NCBI RefSeq assembly: GCF_000372965.1
Contig: NZ_KB890024.1
Location: 682,001 to 746,000 of the forward strand
Length of the DNA stretch: 64,000 nt
Source: Hoeflea sp. 108
Lineage (GTDB): Bacteria; Pseudomonadota; Alphaproteobacteria; Rhizobiales; Rhizobiaceae
Direction: 5' to 3'
A program made the position numbers and the translations under genes. How positions within the stretch are numbered: position 1 is the first letter of the stretch; every line of letters starts with the position of its first letter. Below are positions 9,748 through 19,040 of this stretch, piece after piece. Below the pieces are notes generated by a model that was not told the origin of the DNA, ran no database searches, and worked only from the letters and a program-made list of their open reading frames with translations.

Positions 9748-10188
9748 ATGTTGGCCGGTCAGATCGCACTTGCCTGTGCCGCAGCCTTTGCCGGTGCTGC
9801 ATTCTACATCAATTTTGCCGAACAGCCCGCACGTCTAGGCCTCGACGACAAAAATCTGCTGGAGCAATGGAAGCCGAGCTACGCTAGGGGCTTCGTCATG
9901 CAAGCGAGCCTGGCTGTCGTGTCGGGGCTGCTGGGCCTGCTCGCCGTCTGGCTTTCGGCCGATTGGCGCTGGATCGTCGGCGCGCTGCTGATGCTCGCCA
10001 ACTGGCCCTATACGCTGCTGGTGATCCTGCCCACCAACAAGCAGATCGAGGCGATAGCAAGCGACGATGCCGGCACGGCTTCGCGCACTCTCATCATGCG
10101 CTGGGGCACCTTGCATGCCGTTCGCACCGCGCTTGGCTGTGCGGCGGCAGTCGCCTATCTCTGGGCGCTCAATTCACAGGGCTTCTGA
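9748..10188 (+). CDS. DUF1772 family membrane protein
   Basis: Integral membrane protein of 146 residues with four predicted helices (about 4-22, 50-72, 77-95 and 120-142). The pattern of an early FAGAAFYINFAEQPAR loop followed by LLILPTNKQIE fits the DUF1772 (anthrone oxygenase-like) family. No catalytic role can be assigned. It stands alone between the nudC operon and the SRP RNA gene. Confidence 0.8.
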   Translation: MLAGQIALACAAAFAGAAFYINFAEQPARLGLDDKNLLEQWKPSYARGFVMQASLAVVSGLLGLLAVWLSADWRWIVGALLMLANWPYTLLVILPTNKQIEAIASDDAGTASRTLIMRWGTLHAVRTALGCAAAVAYLWALNSQGF

Positions 10189-10262
10189 GGCGGTTCGGCG
10201 CACCTCCTCCAATCGCCGGCCTGGCTCTTGCAATTGGGCGAACAATTGCCGATATGGAGGTT

Positions 10263-10358
10263 GGGAGGTTGGTGGTGGACGATCCACTCGCCAACCGGGT
10301 CAGGTCCGGAAGGAAGCAGCCCTAACGAGCCCGGAACGGGTCATTGTTCCAGCCTCCC
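10263..10358 (+). ncRNA. ffs: Signal recognition particle RNA, small bacterial (4.5S) type
   Basis: 96-nt hairpin RNA that binds Ffh and FtsY for co-translational membrane targeting. The conserved apical domain is present: GGTCAGGTCCGGAAGGAAGC (10297-10316), which holds the GGAA tetraloop and the asymmetric loop. The ends GGGAGG and CCTCCC pair to close the rod. Position directly upstream of dnaX is the usual alphaproteobacterial arrangement. The ends could each be a few bases longer. Confidence 0.95.
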
Positions 10359-10482
10359 GCCTCTTCGCCCTTCTCCGCGTCATTGACGGCGTCCAGCCGT
10401 GCGGGCGAAACTCGTTTCGCGGAATCGACCCGACGGCGGTCGGGCAGGGGCGCCAGGACCACTAGGCGAGCGAACGGGGCGG

Positions 10483-12312
10483 ATGAGCGAAGCCGGACAA
10501 ACCGATAAGAGCAAGAACGGCGCCTACCGCGTCCTTGCGCGCAAATATCGCCCAGCAGATTTTGCGGCCCTCGTCGGCCAGGAGCCGATGGTCCAGACGC
10601 TGACGAATGCGTTTGCCACCGGCCGCATCGCGCAAGCCTGGATGCTGACCGGCGTCCGTGGAGTCGGCAAGACGACCACAGCCCGCATCCTCGCCCGTGC
10701 GCTCAACTACAAGACGGCTGATATCGACCGTCCGTCGGTCGACCTGACCATTCCCGGCGAGCACTGCCAGGCGATCATGGAAGGCCGCCATGTCGATGTC
10801 ATCGAGATGGACGCGGCCTCTCATACAGGTATCGACGACATCAGGGATATCATCGAGCGCGTCCGCTACGCCCCGGTGTCGGCCCGCTACAAGGTCTATA
10901 TCATCGACGAGGTGCATATGCTCTCGACGCAGGCCTTCAATGGCCTGCTGAAGACGCTCGAGGAGCCGCCGCCCCACGTCAAGTTCATCTTCGCCACCAC
11001 CGAGATCCGCAAGGTTCCGATTACGGTGCTGTCGCGCTGCCAGCGCTTCGACCTGCGCCGTATCGACGCCGGCAAGCTCGTTGGCCACCTCTCCAACATC
11101 GCTCGCCAGGAAGGCATCGAGGTCGAGGACGACGCGCTCGCCATGGTCGCTCGCGCGGCTGAAGGTTCGGCGCGCGATTCGCTGTCGATCTTCGATCAGG
11201 CTATTGCCCACGGCGCCGGCAAGGTCACGGCGGAGGCCGTGCGTGCCATGCTCGGCCTCGCCGATCGTGCCCGCGTCGTCGACCTGTTCGAAAACGTCAT
11301 GAAGGGCGATGTCGCAGCGGCTCTCGATGAACTCAGGGCGCAATACGACACCGGCGCCGACCCGGTCGCCGTGCTCAACGACCTTGCCGAATTCACCCAT
11401 CTCGTCACCCGCCTGCGCTTTGTGCCGACGGCAGCCGACGATGCGTCGCTGTCCGAGGACGAGCGCAAGCGCGGCCTGGAATTTGCGCAATCGCTCTCGG
11501 TGCGCGTGCTGTCACGCGCGTGGCAGATGCTGCTCAAGGGCATTCCCGAGGTGCAGTCGTCCAACCGGCCCGTGAGTGCCGCCGAAATGGTGCTGATCCG
11601 GCTGGCGCACGCCGCCGACCTGCCCACCCTCGACGAGGCGTTGAGATCGCTCGGCGATGCGCCGTCGCAGCCGGCAGGTGGCCCGCGCAATGGCGGCATG
11701 CCGGCAGGCGGCGGCAACGGCGGTCCGGCTGCGTCCGCCGTGTCGCAGGCGCGCATGCCGGTGACCAATGGCGGCGGCCAGGCGATGCGGCTGGTCGAGG
11801 CTGCGCCCGCGCCGGTGGCCTTTGCCGCGCCTCAGCCGCAGCCCGAACCCGTTGTCGACGCGGTGCCGGTGCGGTCGATGACCGAGCTTGCAAATCTGGC
11901 CGAGGCCAATCGCGAGATGGCCTTCAAGGTGCTGATCCGCCGCGCCGTGCGCCCGGTCCGCATCGAGCCGGGGCACATGGAAGTCAGCCTGACCAACGAT
12001 GCGCCCAGGACTTTCCTCAACGACCTGACGGTCAAGCTCAAGGCCTGGACAGGCCGCCATTGGCTGGTGTCGCTGTCGAAGGAAGAGGGCGGACCGACGC
12101 TGGCTGAGATCGAGGCCACCAAGCGCGAGGTCGCCCTGACCGATGCGAAGGCGGACCCGACAGTGGCGGCGATCCTGGCGCGCTTTCCCGGTGCCAAGAT
12201 CATCGACGTACGGTTGCCGACGACGCCGGAGGCTGTGGATGCGGATACCGACGCCGAACCGCTGCCCGATCCGGGCATCGGGTTCGACAATGACGATGAC
12301 GACCCGTTCTGA
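10483..12312 (+). CDS. dnaX: DNA polymerase III subunit gamma/tau
   Basis: Clamp-loader ATPase of the replicase, 609 residues from the ATG at 10483 (MSEAGQTDKS). AAA+ motifs are clear: Walker A GVRGVGKTTTAR (about residue 60), Walker B YIIDEVHML (about 140) and sensor FATTEIRKVP (about 180). A Gly/Pro/Ala-rich linker (about 405-480) precedes the tau C-terminal domain. Oddity: the zinc module that has four Cys in E. coli keeps only one (GEHCQAIMEGRHVD), which appears usual for alphaproteobacteria. No slippery A-tract for gamma frameshifting is seen. It is followed by ebfC after 18 nt, forming the classic dnaX-ebfC pair. Confidence 0.96.
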   Translation: MSEAGQTDKSKNGAYRVLARKYRPADFAALVGQEPMVQTLTNAFATGRIAQAWMLTGVRGVGKTTTARILARALNYKTADIDRPSVDLTIPGEHCQAIMEGRHVDVIEMDAASHTGIDDIRDIIERVRYAPVSARYKVYIIDEVHMLSTQAFNGLLKTLEEPPPHVKFIFATTEIRKVPITVLSRCQRFDLRRIDAGKLVGHLSNIARQEGIEVEDDALAMVARAAEGSARDSLSIFDQAIAHGAGKVTAEAVRAMLGLADRARVVDLFENVMKGDVAAALDELRAQYDTGADPVAVLNDLAEFTHLVTRLRFVPTAADDASLSEDERKRGLEFAQSLSVRVLSRAWQMLLKGIPEVQSSNRPVSAAEMVLIRLAHAADLPTLDEALRSLGDAPSQPAGGPRNGGMPAGGGNGGPAASAVSQARMPVTNGGGQAMRLVEAAPAPVAFAAPQPQPEPVVDAVPVRSMTELANLAEANREMAFKVLIRRAVRPVRIEPGHMEVSLTNDAPRTFLNDLTVKLKAWTGRHWLVSLSKEEGGPTLAEIEATKREVALTDAKADPTVAAILARFPGAKIIDVRLPTTPEAVDADTDAEPLPDPGIGFDNDDDDPF

Positions 12313-12330
12313 GACGAAAAGGACAAGACC

Positions 12331-12654
12331 ATGAAGGATCTGCTCGGCCTTATGGGCAAGGCGAAGGAAATGCAGGCCAAGATGCAGGCCATGCAGGAAG
12401 AGATCGCACTGCTTGAGATGACCGGCCAGGCCGGCGGCGGCCTGGTGACGGTAACGCTGACCGGCAAGTCCGAGATGAAGGCGCTGAAGATCGACCCGTC
12501 GCTGGTCAAGGAAGGCGAGGGCGAGATCATCGAGGACCTGATCGTCGCCGCCCACAACGATGCCAAGGCCAAGGTCGAGGCAGCGATGCAGGAAAAGACC
12601 AAGGCTCTGACCGCCGGCCTGCCGATCCCGCCCGGCATGAAGCTGCCGTTCTAA
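12331..12654 (+). CDS. ebfC: YbaB/EbfC family nucleoid-associated protein
   Basis: Small DNA-binding nucleoid protein of 107 residues that dimerises through its N-terminal helix. The Met/Lys/Gln-rich N-terminal helix ([16 protein letters not shown]) and the conserved [20 protein letters not shown] core are present. It sits 18 nt after dnaX, as in most bacteria where recR completes the trio; here recR is 3.3 kb away. A hairpin terminator follows about 28 nt after the stop. Confidence 0.94.
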   Translation: MKDLLGLMGKAKEMQAKMQAMQEEIALLEMTGQAGGGLVTVTLTGKSEMKALKIDPSLVKEGEGEIIEDLIVAAHNDAKAKVEAAMQEKTKALTAGLPIPPGMKLPF

Positions 12655-12682
12655 AAACGAGCGAATAGCGAACAGGGAATAG

Positions 12683-12710
12683 TGGCGCTTGGTTTTCAGG
12701 CGCCATTTCT
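12683..12710 (+). terminator. Terminator of the dnaX-ebfC operon, in a repeat-bearing gap
   Basis: Hairpin TGGCGC (12683-12688) with GCGCCA (12700-12705) followed by TTTCTCTTT. Just before it lies GAATAGCGAACAGGGAATAG (12662-12681), related to the short repeats in front of recR. The remaining gap to the LysR gene (12711-12961) shows no convincing gene. Confidence 0.7.
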
Positions 12711-12961
12711 CTTTGGACTGTTCGCTACAGATATTCCTGCCATCTGCGGGCGGTGACTTGTGGCTGCAGCCCTATGTCCTCCCATAGGCTTGATGGAGGG
12801 CGAACAGAACGCCGAGGTTTGCGCCGGCGCACTGTAATTTTGACGTAGTGAACAATTCTCTTCATGAAGGTTGTGGCGATGGCTTTCATGAAGGGCACTA
12901 TCATGCCATGCTTTTGTTCAGTAAAATGAAGTGTCCTCAGCGAGATACATGAGAAAAATTC

Positions 12962-13885
12962 ATGCTGATTGCGCCGGGTCAGATACCTCCATTCCAGACG
13001 CTTCGGGCGTTTGTCGCGGTCGCGCGAGCGAAAAGCTTCACCAAGGCAGCCGACGTCCTGGGTGTCACCCAAACCGCCGTCAGCCATCAGATTGCACAAC
13101 TCGAGGGCTGGATCGGCGCCCCTCTCTTCTCACGCGACAGGACCGGCGTCCTGCCGACAAGGCTCGGCAACGAGCTGCTGCCCGACGTCTCCTCGCTGCT
13201 TGAAAATCTGTCTGATGTTCTGGGGCGCGCCCGCCGAGGCAGTTCCGCGAGCCGCAGGCTCAGGGTGTCGACGTCGCCCGAGTTCTCGTCGCAGTGGCTG
13301 GCGCCAAGGCTGCAGCAATTCTGCGCTGCCCATCCCGATATCGACCTGAGCGTGACGGTCGAATATCGCCGGACCCGGTTCGCCGCCGATGAGGTCGATG
13401 TCGCGATCTGGCTGGCCGGACCGGTGGCGGAACATGGCGCTGAGCCGCTGACCAACGACGAGGAATTCGTGGTTTGCGCGCCGATTCTGGACCGGACGTT
13501 GCCGGAGAAGGACGGGCTCGCCGCAGCCCCGTTGCTGCGCTACGCCGGAGCGCGTCACACCGTCCTCGACTGGGGGCGGTGGCATGGCCAGATGTACGAC
13601 CGGTTGCAGGCGGCGCCGGTCGAGGATTTCGACAGCGGACCGTGCTACCCGACTTTTGCGGAAATGCTGGAGGCGTGCCGGGGAGGTGAGGGCTTCGCTC
13701 TCGTCCGAAGCTCGCTGGTCGCCTCCGACCTGCGCGCCGGACACCTCGTGCGCTGCTTCTCGGAAAGCACGGTTTCGGATCTTCAATATCAGCTGGTGGT
13801 GAGCCCGGAACGGCGACGCGACGCCGAGGTGCTGGCGTTTCGAACTTGGCTGTTCGCCGAGATGTCGGCAGCGCATAACAGCTAG
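12962..13885 (+). CDS. LysR family transcriptional regulator (GcvA-like)
   Basis: DNA-binding regulator of 307 residues. The winged helix-turn-helix is at about residues 10-70, with the typical ARAKSFTKAADVLGVTQTAV recognition region. It is followed by the periplasmic-binding-like effector domain (about 95-300). The sequence resembles the GcvA subgroup, including a tryptophan-rich stretch TVLDWGRWHGQM. The adjacent zinc alcohol dehydrogenase is convergent rather than divergent, so its target is not given by position. The effector is unknown. Confidence 0.9.
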   Translation: MLIAPGQIPPFQTLRAFVAVARAKSFTKAADVLGVTQTAVSHQIAQLEGWIGAPLFSRDRTGVLPTRLGNELLPDVSSLLENLSDVLGRARRGSSASRRLRVSTSPEFSSQWLAPRLQQFCAAHPDIDLSVTVEYRRTRFAADEVDVAIWLAGPVAEHGAEPLTNDEEFVVCAPILDRTLPEKDGLAAAPLLRYAGARHTVLDWGRWHGQMYDRLQAAPVEDFDSGPCYPTFAEMLEACRGGEGFALVRSSLVASDLRAGHLVRCFSESTVSDLQYQLVVSPERRRDAEVLAFRTWLFAEMSAAHNS

Positions 13886-13918
13886 GCGCTGCCGGCCAGC
13901 CTGCCGCGCCGTCAGGTC

Positions 13919-14959
<1,041 letters not shown>

Positions 14960-15140
14960 TGCGCGATTTCCCGTTTCGCCTGCCATTTTGCACGGCCGTT
15001 GCCGGCGATCCTAGACCACGGCGACCGGCCTTCGCGAGCCCTGACAGGCGGCCACCCGGCGCTTGGCCATCTTTTTGCCCGAAAATGCGGGATTCTAGCC
15101 TCATTCCGGGGTTCGTGGCGGGCTTTGGAGAGGGGCGCTT

Positions 15141-15857
15141 TTGATCGCCATGAGATGGAAGATGCCGATTTTGGTCGGCGTCGTCGCATCCCCGTTTGTC
15201 GTGTCCGGCTGCACCACAAGCAAGTTGACTGACGGGGTCACAACCAGCTCGGTCAGGTCCTATGGCTACAGCGCCAAGGACAAGGAATGCCTGGCCAGGG
15301 CCATGTTCTTCGAATCCAATCGCTCGAGCCGCGATGGCCTTGTGGCTGTCGGCTCGGTTGTCATGAACCGCCTGAAATCGGGCGAGTATGGCGACAGCGT
15401 ATGCGGCGTCGTCGGCCAGAAGGGCCAGTTCGCGCCCGGGGTGCTGTCCAAGCCGATGAATTCCGCAGCACTGCCGGACGTGCAGGCTGCGGCGGACGCC
15501 GTGCTCAAGGGCGAGCGCCACCCAAAGGTTACGCCCAGCGTCATGTTCTTCCACACCGCGGGCCTGAAGTTCCCCTACAAGAACATGCATTACACCACTG
15601 TTGCCGGCGGCAACGCCTTCTACGAGAAGCGCAGCCGCAGGAAACCGTTCCCGGGTGCGCCCGATCAGCAGGAAATGCTCGTCGCTTCAGCCGACCAGCA
15701 AACATTGCCCGGCATCAACGACAACAGCCCCGTCACCGTCGCCTCGGCGGCGACCGATGCATCTCTGGCCAGCGCCATGTCGTTTGAGGCGAGCCCCAAG
15801 CAGGCCGACGCCATTGGCGCGCTGATCGCTGCGCAGGACCGGCCGATGAATGAGTGA
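15141..15857 (+). CDS. Cell wall hydrolase (SleB-like), probable lipoprotein
   Basis: Peptidoglycan hydrolase with a Hydrolase_2/SleB-like domain (about residues 45-160), shown by ARAMFFESNRSSRDGLVAVG and VVMNRL. The N-terminus has a hydrophobic stretch ending in a lipobox (VVSGCTT, Cys about 25), so it is probably anchored to a membrane. The TTG at 15141 is preceded at ideal spacing by GGAGAGGGG; an ATG three codons later gives a slightly shorter signal. The last 70 residues are low-complexity and not part of the domain. The catalytic Glu is likely in the FFESN segment. Confidence 0.85.
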   Translation: MIAMRWKMPILVGVVASPFVVSGCTTSKLTDGVTTSSVRSYGYSAKDKECLARAMFFESNRSSRDGLVAVGSVVMNRLKSGEYGDSVCGVVGQKGQFAPGVLSKPMNSAALPDVQAAADAVLKGERHPKVTPSVMFFHTAGLKFPYKNMHYTTVAGGNAFYEKRSRRKPFPGAPDQQEMLVASADQQTLPGINDNSPVTVASAATDASLASAMSFEASPKQADAIGALIAAQDRPMNE

Positions 15858-15869
15858 ACAGGGAATAGC

Positions 15870-15934
15870 GAATAGTGAGTAGGGGTGTGCCCCGGCGGCG
15901 GCCGTGCTTCTTCACTATTCGCTACTCACTATTC
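15870..15934. repeat. Inverted short repeats (ATTCGC/CTCACTATTC type) in front of recR
   Basis: GAATAGTGAGTAG (15870-15882) and CTACTCACTATTC (15922-15934) form a 13-bp inverted pair. They are surrounded by further partial copies such as GGAATAGCG and ACTATTCGC. A related copy sits after ebfC at 12662-12681. Such iterated units recur between genes in Mesorhizobium-like genomes. The hairpin lies in the recR 5' region and could affect its expression, which is inference. Confidence 0.7.
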
Positions 15935-15957
15935 ACCAGTCGCTTTATACCCCTCAC

Positions 15958-16563
15958 ATGTCCAAGAGAATCGCCGGTCCCGAGATCGAACGCCTGATCC
16001 AGCTCCTCGCCAAGGTGCCGGGACTGGGGCCGCGTTCGGCACGGCGCGCAGCCCTGCACCTGATCAAGAAGAAGGAGCAGCTGCTGGCACCGCTGGCTGC
16101 TGCCATGGGCGAGGCCGTCGACAAGGTTCGCGTCTGCTCGACCTGCGGCAATGTCGACACCTGCGATCCCTGCATGATCTGCACCGATCCACGGCGCGAC
16201 CCGTCGACCATCATCGTCGTCGAGGACGTGTCCGACCTTTGGGCGCTGGAGCGGGCAGCAGCCATGAATGCGCGCTTCCATGTGCTTGGCGGCACGCTGT
16301 CGCCACTCGACGGTGTCGGTCCGGACCAGCTGACCATCAAGCAGCTTGTCACCCGTGTCGCTGAGGGCGGCGTGAGCGAGATCATCCTCGCCGTCAACGC
16401 AACTGTCGAAGGCCAGACGACGGCGCACTACCTGACCGACCAGCTCTCCGGCTTCGACGTCAAGGTGACCAGGCTGGCGCATGGCGTGCCCGTCGGCGGC
16501 GAACTCGACTATCTAGATGAGGGAACGTTGGCGGCAGCGCTCAAGTCGCGGACAGCCTTTTGA
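15958..16563 (+). CDS. recR: Recombination mediator protein RecR
   Basis: Works with RecF and RecO to load RecA at gaps. The 201 residues show the helix-hairpin-helix ([16 protein letters not shown], about 20-35), a four-Cys zinc finger ([16 protein letters not shown], about 60-76) and the Toprim domain (about 80-175, [27 protein letters not shown]). Length and motif order are standard. The start [13 protein letters not shown] is at 15958. In this genome recR is separated from dnaX-ebfC by a 3.3-kb insertion of five features. Confidence 0.96.
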   Translation: MSKRIAGPEIERLIQLLAKVPGLGPRSARRAALHLIKKKEQLLAPLAAAMGEAVDKVRVCSTCGNVDTCDPCMICTDPRRDPSTIIVVEDVSDLWALERAAAMNARFHVLGGTLSPLDGVGPDQLTIKQLVTRVAEGGVSEIILAVNATVEGQTTAHYLTDQLSGFDVKVTRLAHGVPVGGELDYLDEGTLAAALKSRTAF

Positions 16564-16588
16564 CGCAATTGGCTTGCAGGGAGGTTGG

Positions 16589-17890
16589 ATGAACAGACTT
16601 TCTGCACGGCTTTCGTCCCTTCGCCCCCCCCTCTGGCCAGAGGGGGGGGCGAAGGAACGCAAACTCTCAGTTCTGGCCGCCCTTGCCGTAGCACTCATCA
16701 CGTTCGCCGCCCCCGCATCCGCCGCCCCCATCGACGACCAGTTCCAAGCCTGGCTCGCCAAGGATCTTTGGCCGGAGGCCAAGGCCAAGGGGATTTCGAA
16801 GGCGACCTTCGACGCGGCGTTCCAGGGTGTTTCGCCCAATCTCAAGCTGCCTGATCTGGTTCTGCCGGGCGAGAAGCCGCAGACCCCGAAAAAGCAGCAT
16901 CAGGCCGAGTTCGGATCGCCGGGCAACTATTTCGCCGAAAAGACCCTTGGCGCGGTCACCGCAGGCGGCCGCACCCGCGCCGGCGCCAATGCAAAGACGC
17001 TTGCCGCAATCGAGAAGCGCTTCGGCGTGCCCGGTGGCGTGGTGCTGGCGATCTGGGGCCGCGAATCCGGCTTTGGCGCAGCCAAGATGCCTTACGATGC
17101 CTTCGAGGTTCTGGGCACCAAGGCTTTCCTTGCCACCCGCAAGGACATGTTCCGCAAGGAGCTGCTGGCCGGCCTCGAAATGGTCCAACGCGGCATGGTC
17201 AGCCGCAAGGACATGCGCTCGTCCTGGGCCGGCGCGCTCGGCCAGCCGCAGTTCCTGCCGACGTCATTTTTGCAGCATGCCGTCGATTTCGACGGCGACG
17301 GCCGCGCCGACATCTGGAACTCCACGCCCGACACGCTGGCCTCCATCGCCAACTATCTCGTCCACTATGGTTGGGTGAAGGGCCGCGACTGGGGTTTTGA
17401 GGTGTCGGTGCCCGACAACGTCACCTGCGCGCTGGAAGGCCCCGATAAGGGCAAGAAGATTTCCGATTGGGCCGCCATGGGCATCACCCGCACCGGCGGC
17501 AAGCCGTTCCCGCAAAGCGAGATGCGTGCCGAAGGCTTTCTGATGATGCCGGCGGGGCGCAACGGGCCTGCCTTCATCGTCACGCCCAATTTTTACGTGC
17601 TCAAGGAATACAACGAGAGCGACGTCTACGCGCTGTTCATCGGCCACGGTGCCGACCGGATTTCCGGCGGCGACAGGCGTTTTTCGGGCAGCTGGGGCAA
17701 AGTCGACGGGCTCTACCGCTCCGACGTCGCTACCATGCAGCGTGGGCTTCAAAAGCTCGGCTACGACGTCGGCGGTGCCGACGGACTGCCCGGCTTCAAG
17801 ACCCGCCGCTCGATCGGCGACTGGCAGGCGAAGAACGGCCGGCCGGCGACGTGTTTTCCCGACAAGGGCATCGTCGAGGCGATGCGGTAG
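16589..17890 (+). CDS. Lytic murein transglycosylase (MltB family) with peptidoglycan-binding domain
   Basis: Cleaves peptidoglycan glycan strands to 1,6-anhydro products. The 433-residue protein has an export signal (about 1-47, ending ASAA), an SLT_2 catalytic domain (about 48-345) with catalytic Glu in WGRESGFG, and a C-terminal PG_binding_1 domain (about 375-430). It lies 25 nt after recR on the same strand. Oddity: a perfect 38-bp palindrome (16618-16655) occupies codons 10-23, lengthening the region before the hydrophobic core of the signal. The reading frame stays open through it. No other ATG or GTG start follows it before the core. Confidence 0.9.
   Translation: MNRLSARLSSLRPPLWPEGGAKERKLSVLAALAVALITFAAPASAAPIDDQFQAWLAKDLWPEAKAKGISKATFDAAFQGVSPNLKLPDLVLPGEKPQTPKKQHQAEFGSPGNYFAEKTLGAVTAGGRTRAGANAKTLAAIEKRFGVPGGVVLAIWGRESGFGAAKMPYDAFEVLGTKAFLATRKDMFRKELLAGLEMVQRGMVSRKDMRSSWAGALGQPQFLPTSFLQHAVDFDGDGRADIWNSTPDTLASIANYLVHYGWVKGRDWGFEVSVPDNVTCALEGPDKGKKISDWAAMGITRTGGKPFPQSEMRAEGFLMMPAGRNGPAFIVTPNFYVLKEYNESDVYALFIGHGADRISGGDRRFSGSWGKVDGLYRSDVATMQRGLQKLGYDVGGADGLPGFKTRRSIGDWQAKNGRPATCFPDKGIVEAMR
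16618..16655. repeat. Perfect 38-bp palindrome inside a coding region
   Basis: Left arm CCTTCGCCCCCCCCTCTGG (16618-16636) is followed with no spacer by its exact reverse complement (16637-16655). Similar C-run/G-run palindromes are normally intergenic in rhizobia. Here it lies within the signal-peptide codons of the transglycosylase gene and adds about 13 residues in frame. Confidence 0.9.
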
Positions 17891-17893
17891 TTT

Positions 17894-17916
17894 CCTTCTC
17901 CCCTTGTGGGGGAAGG
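17894..17916. terminator. Convergent palindrome, likely terminator or rhizobial intergenic repeat
   Basis: CCTTCTCCCC (17894-17903), loop TTGT, then GGGGGAAGG (17908-17916). It lies in the 30-nt gap between the rightward transglycosylase gene and the leftward flavin oxidoreductase gene. Sequence type matches palindromes scattered through Rhizobiales genomes. Confidence 0.6.
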
Positions 17917-17920
17917 GTGG

Positions 17921-18922
17921 CTAAGCCGCCTTCGCCAACCCGGCGCCGACTTCCGCCAGGATCTCATACGAGCGCTTGCGTGCCTGATGGTCGAACACTT
18001 GCGCCGTCACCATCAGCTCGTCGGCACCGGTTCGGGCAATGAATGCCTCGACGCCGCGCTGGACGGTTTCGGCTGAGCCGACGATGGCGCAGGACAAGGT
18101 CTGAGACAGCATCTGGCGCGACATCGGGTCGAGATCGCGCTCGTAGCCTTCGACGGGGGCGGGCAGGCGGCCGGGCCGGCCGCTGCGCAGGTTGACGAAA
18201 GCCTGCTGCACCGAGCTGAACAACAGCTTCGCTTCCGCATCGCTGTCGGCAGCAACGATGTTGATACCGGCCATGACATACGGCTTGGACAGCCTCTCCG
18301 ACGGCTGGAAGCGCGAGCGGTAGATCTCGATCGCGTGGTCGAGTTCGGTCGGCGCGAAATGCGAGGCGAAGGCGTAGGGAAGGCCAAGCATGGCCGCGAG
18401 TTGGGCGCCGTAGAGGCTGGAGCCCAGCACCCAGACCTCGACCTGCTCGCCCTCGCCGGGCACGGCGCGCAGGCGCTGGTCAGACGTCGCTGGCTCGAAA
18501 TAGCCCATCAGTTCGACAACGTCCTGAGGGAAGTTGTCCACGCTTGCTTCGAGGTTTCGCCTGAGCGCCCGTGCGGTCAGCATGTCCGTGCCGGGCGCGC
18601 GGCCGATGCCGAGGTCGATGCGGCCAGGATGCAGAGCTGCCAGCGTGCCGAACTGCTCCGCAATCACAAGCGGCGCATGATTGGGAAGCATGATGCCGCC
18701 GGCACCGACGCGGATGGTGCTGGTGCCGGCTGCGACATGGGCGATCACCACGGAGGTCGCGGCACTGGCGATGCCGGCCATGTTGTGGTGCTCGGCCAGC
18801 CAGTAGCGGTGGAAGCCGAGTTTTTCGGCGTGGCGGGCGAGGTCGAGCGTGTTCTTGAGCGACTGGGCGGCGGTGCTGCCTTCGGTGACGGGCGAAAGGT
18901 CGAGCACGGAAAGGGTGGTCAT
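17921..18922 (-). CDS. LLM class flavin-dependent oxidoreductase
   Basis: Luciferase-like (bacterial F420/FMN monooxygenase fold) protein of 333 residues from the ATG at 18922 ([12 protein letters not shown]). The family core is clear: [28 protein letters not shown] and LGIGRAPG. Such proteins use reduced flavin to oxidise organic substrates; this branch is annotated only at family level. The next gene upstream on the same strand is a second family member, but the two are quite different in sequence, so they are not a recent duplication. A GC-rich perfect inverted repeat lies just upstream of the start. Confidence 0.9.
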   Translation of the reverse strand: MTTLSVLDLSPVTEGSTAAQSLKNTLDLARHAEKLGFHRYWLAEHHNMAGIASAATSVVIAHVAAGTSTIRVGAGGIMLPNHAPLVIAEQFGTLAALHPGRIDLGIGRAPGTDMLTARALRRNLEASVDNFPQDVVELMGYFEPATSDQRLRAVPGEGEQVEVWVLGSSLYGAQLAAMLGLPYAFASHFAPTELDHAIEIYRSRFQPSERLSKPYVMAGINIVAADSDAEAKLLFSSVQQAFVNLRSGRPGRLPAPVEGYERDLDPMSRQMLSQTLSCAIVGSAETVQRGVEAFIARTGADELMVTAQVFDHQARKRSYEILAEVGAGLAKAA

Positions 18923-18931
18923 GATGCGGCT

Positions 18932-18953
18932 CCGGCGGGATTTGTCCCGCCGG
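18932..18953. promoter_or_regulatory. Inverted repeat upstream of the LLM oxidoreductase gene
   Basis: CCGGCGGGA (18932-18940), loop TTTG, TCCCGCCGG (18945-18953). It ends 10 nt before the ATG of the leftward gene, so it would fold in the 5' leader and reach the ribosome-binding region. It could be an operator, a translation-control hairpin, or the terminator of the upstream oxidoreductase gene; no T tract supports the last. Confidence 0.5.
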
Positions 18954-19040
18954 ATATAGGAAGCGCTGGGGTCATCCACAAACCTTCCCGTTGAAGGTAA
19001 GTTTTGGTCCAGCCGTTTTCGACCGCCTTGGCCGGATGCG

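Noticed and set aside
10483..12312. Programmed frameshift in dnaX producing gamma
   Set aside because: No A-rich slippery heptamer followed by a stop in the -1 frame was found at a suitable place.
12725..13099. Leftward open frame of 124 codons between ebfC and the LysR gene
   Set aside because: It overlaps the LysR start by 138 bp, has no ribosome site and resembles nothing. The region is better explained as spacer plus repeat.
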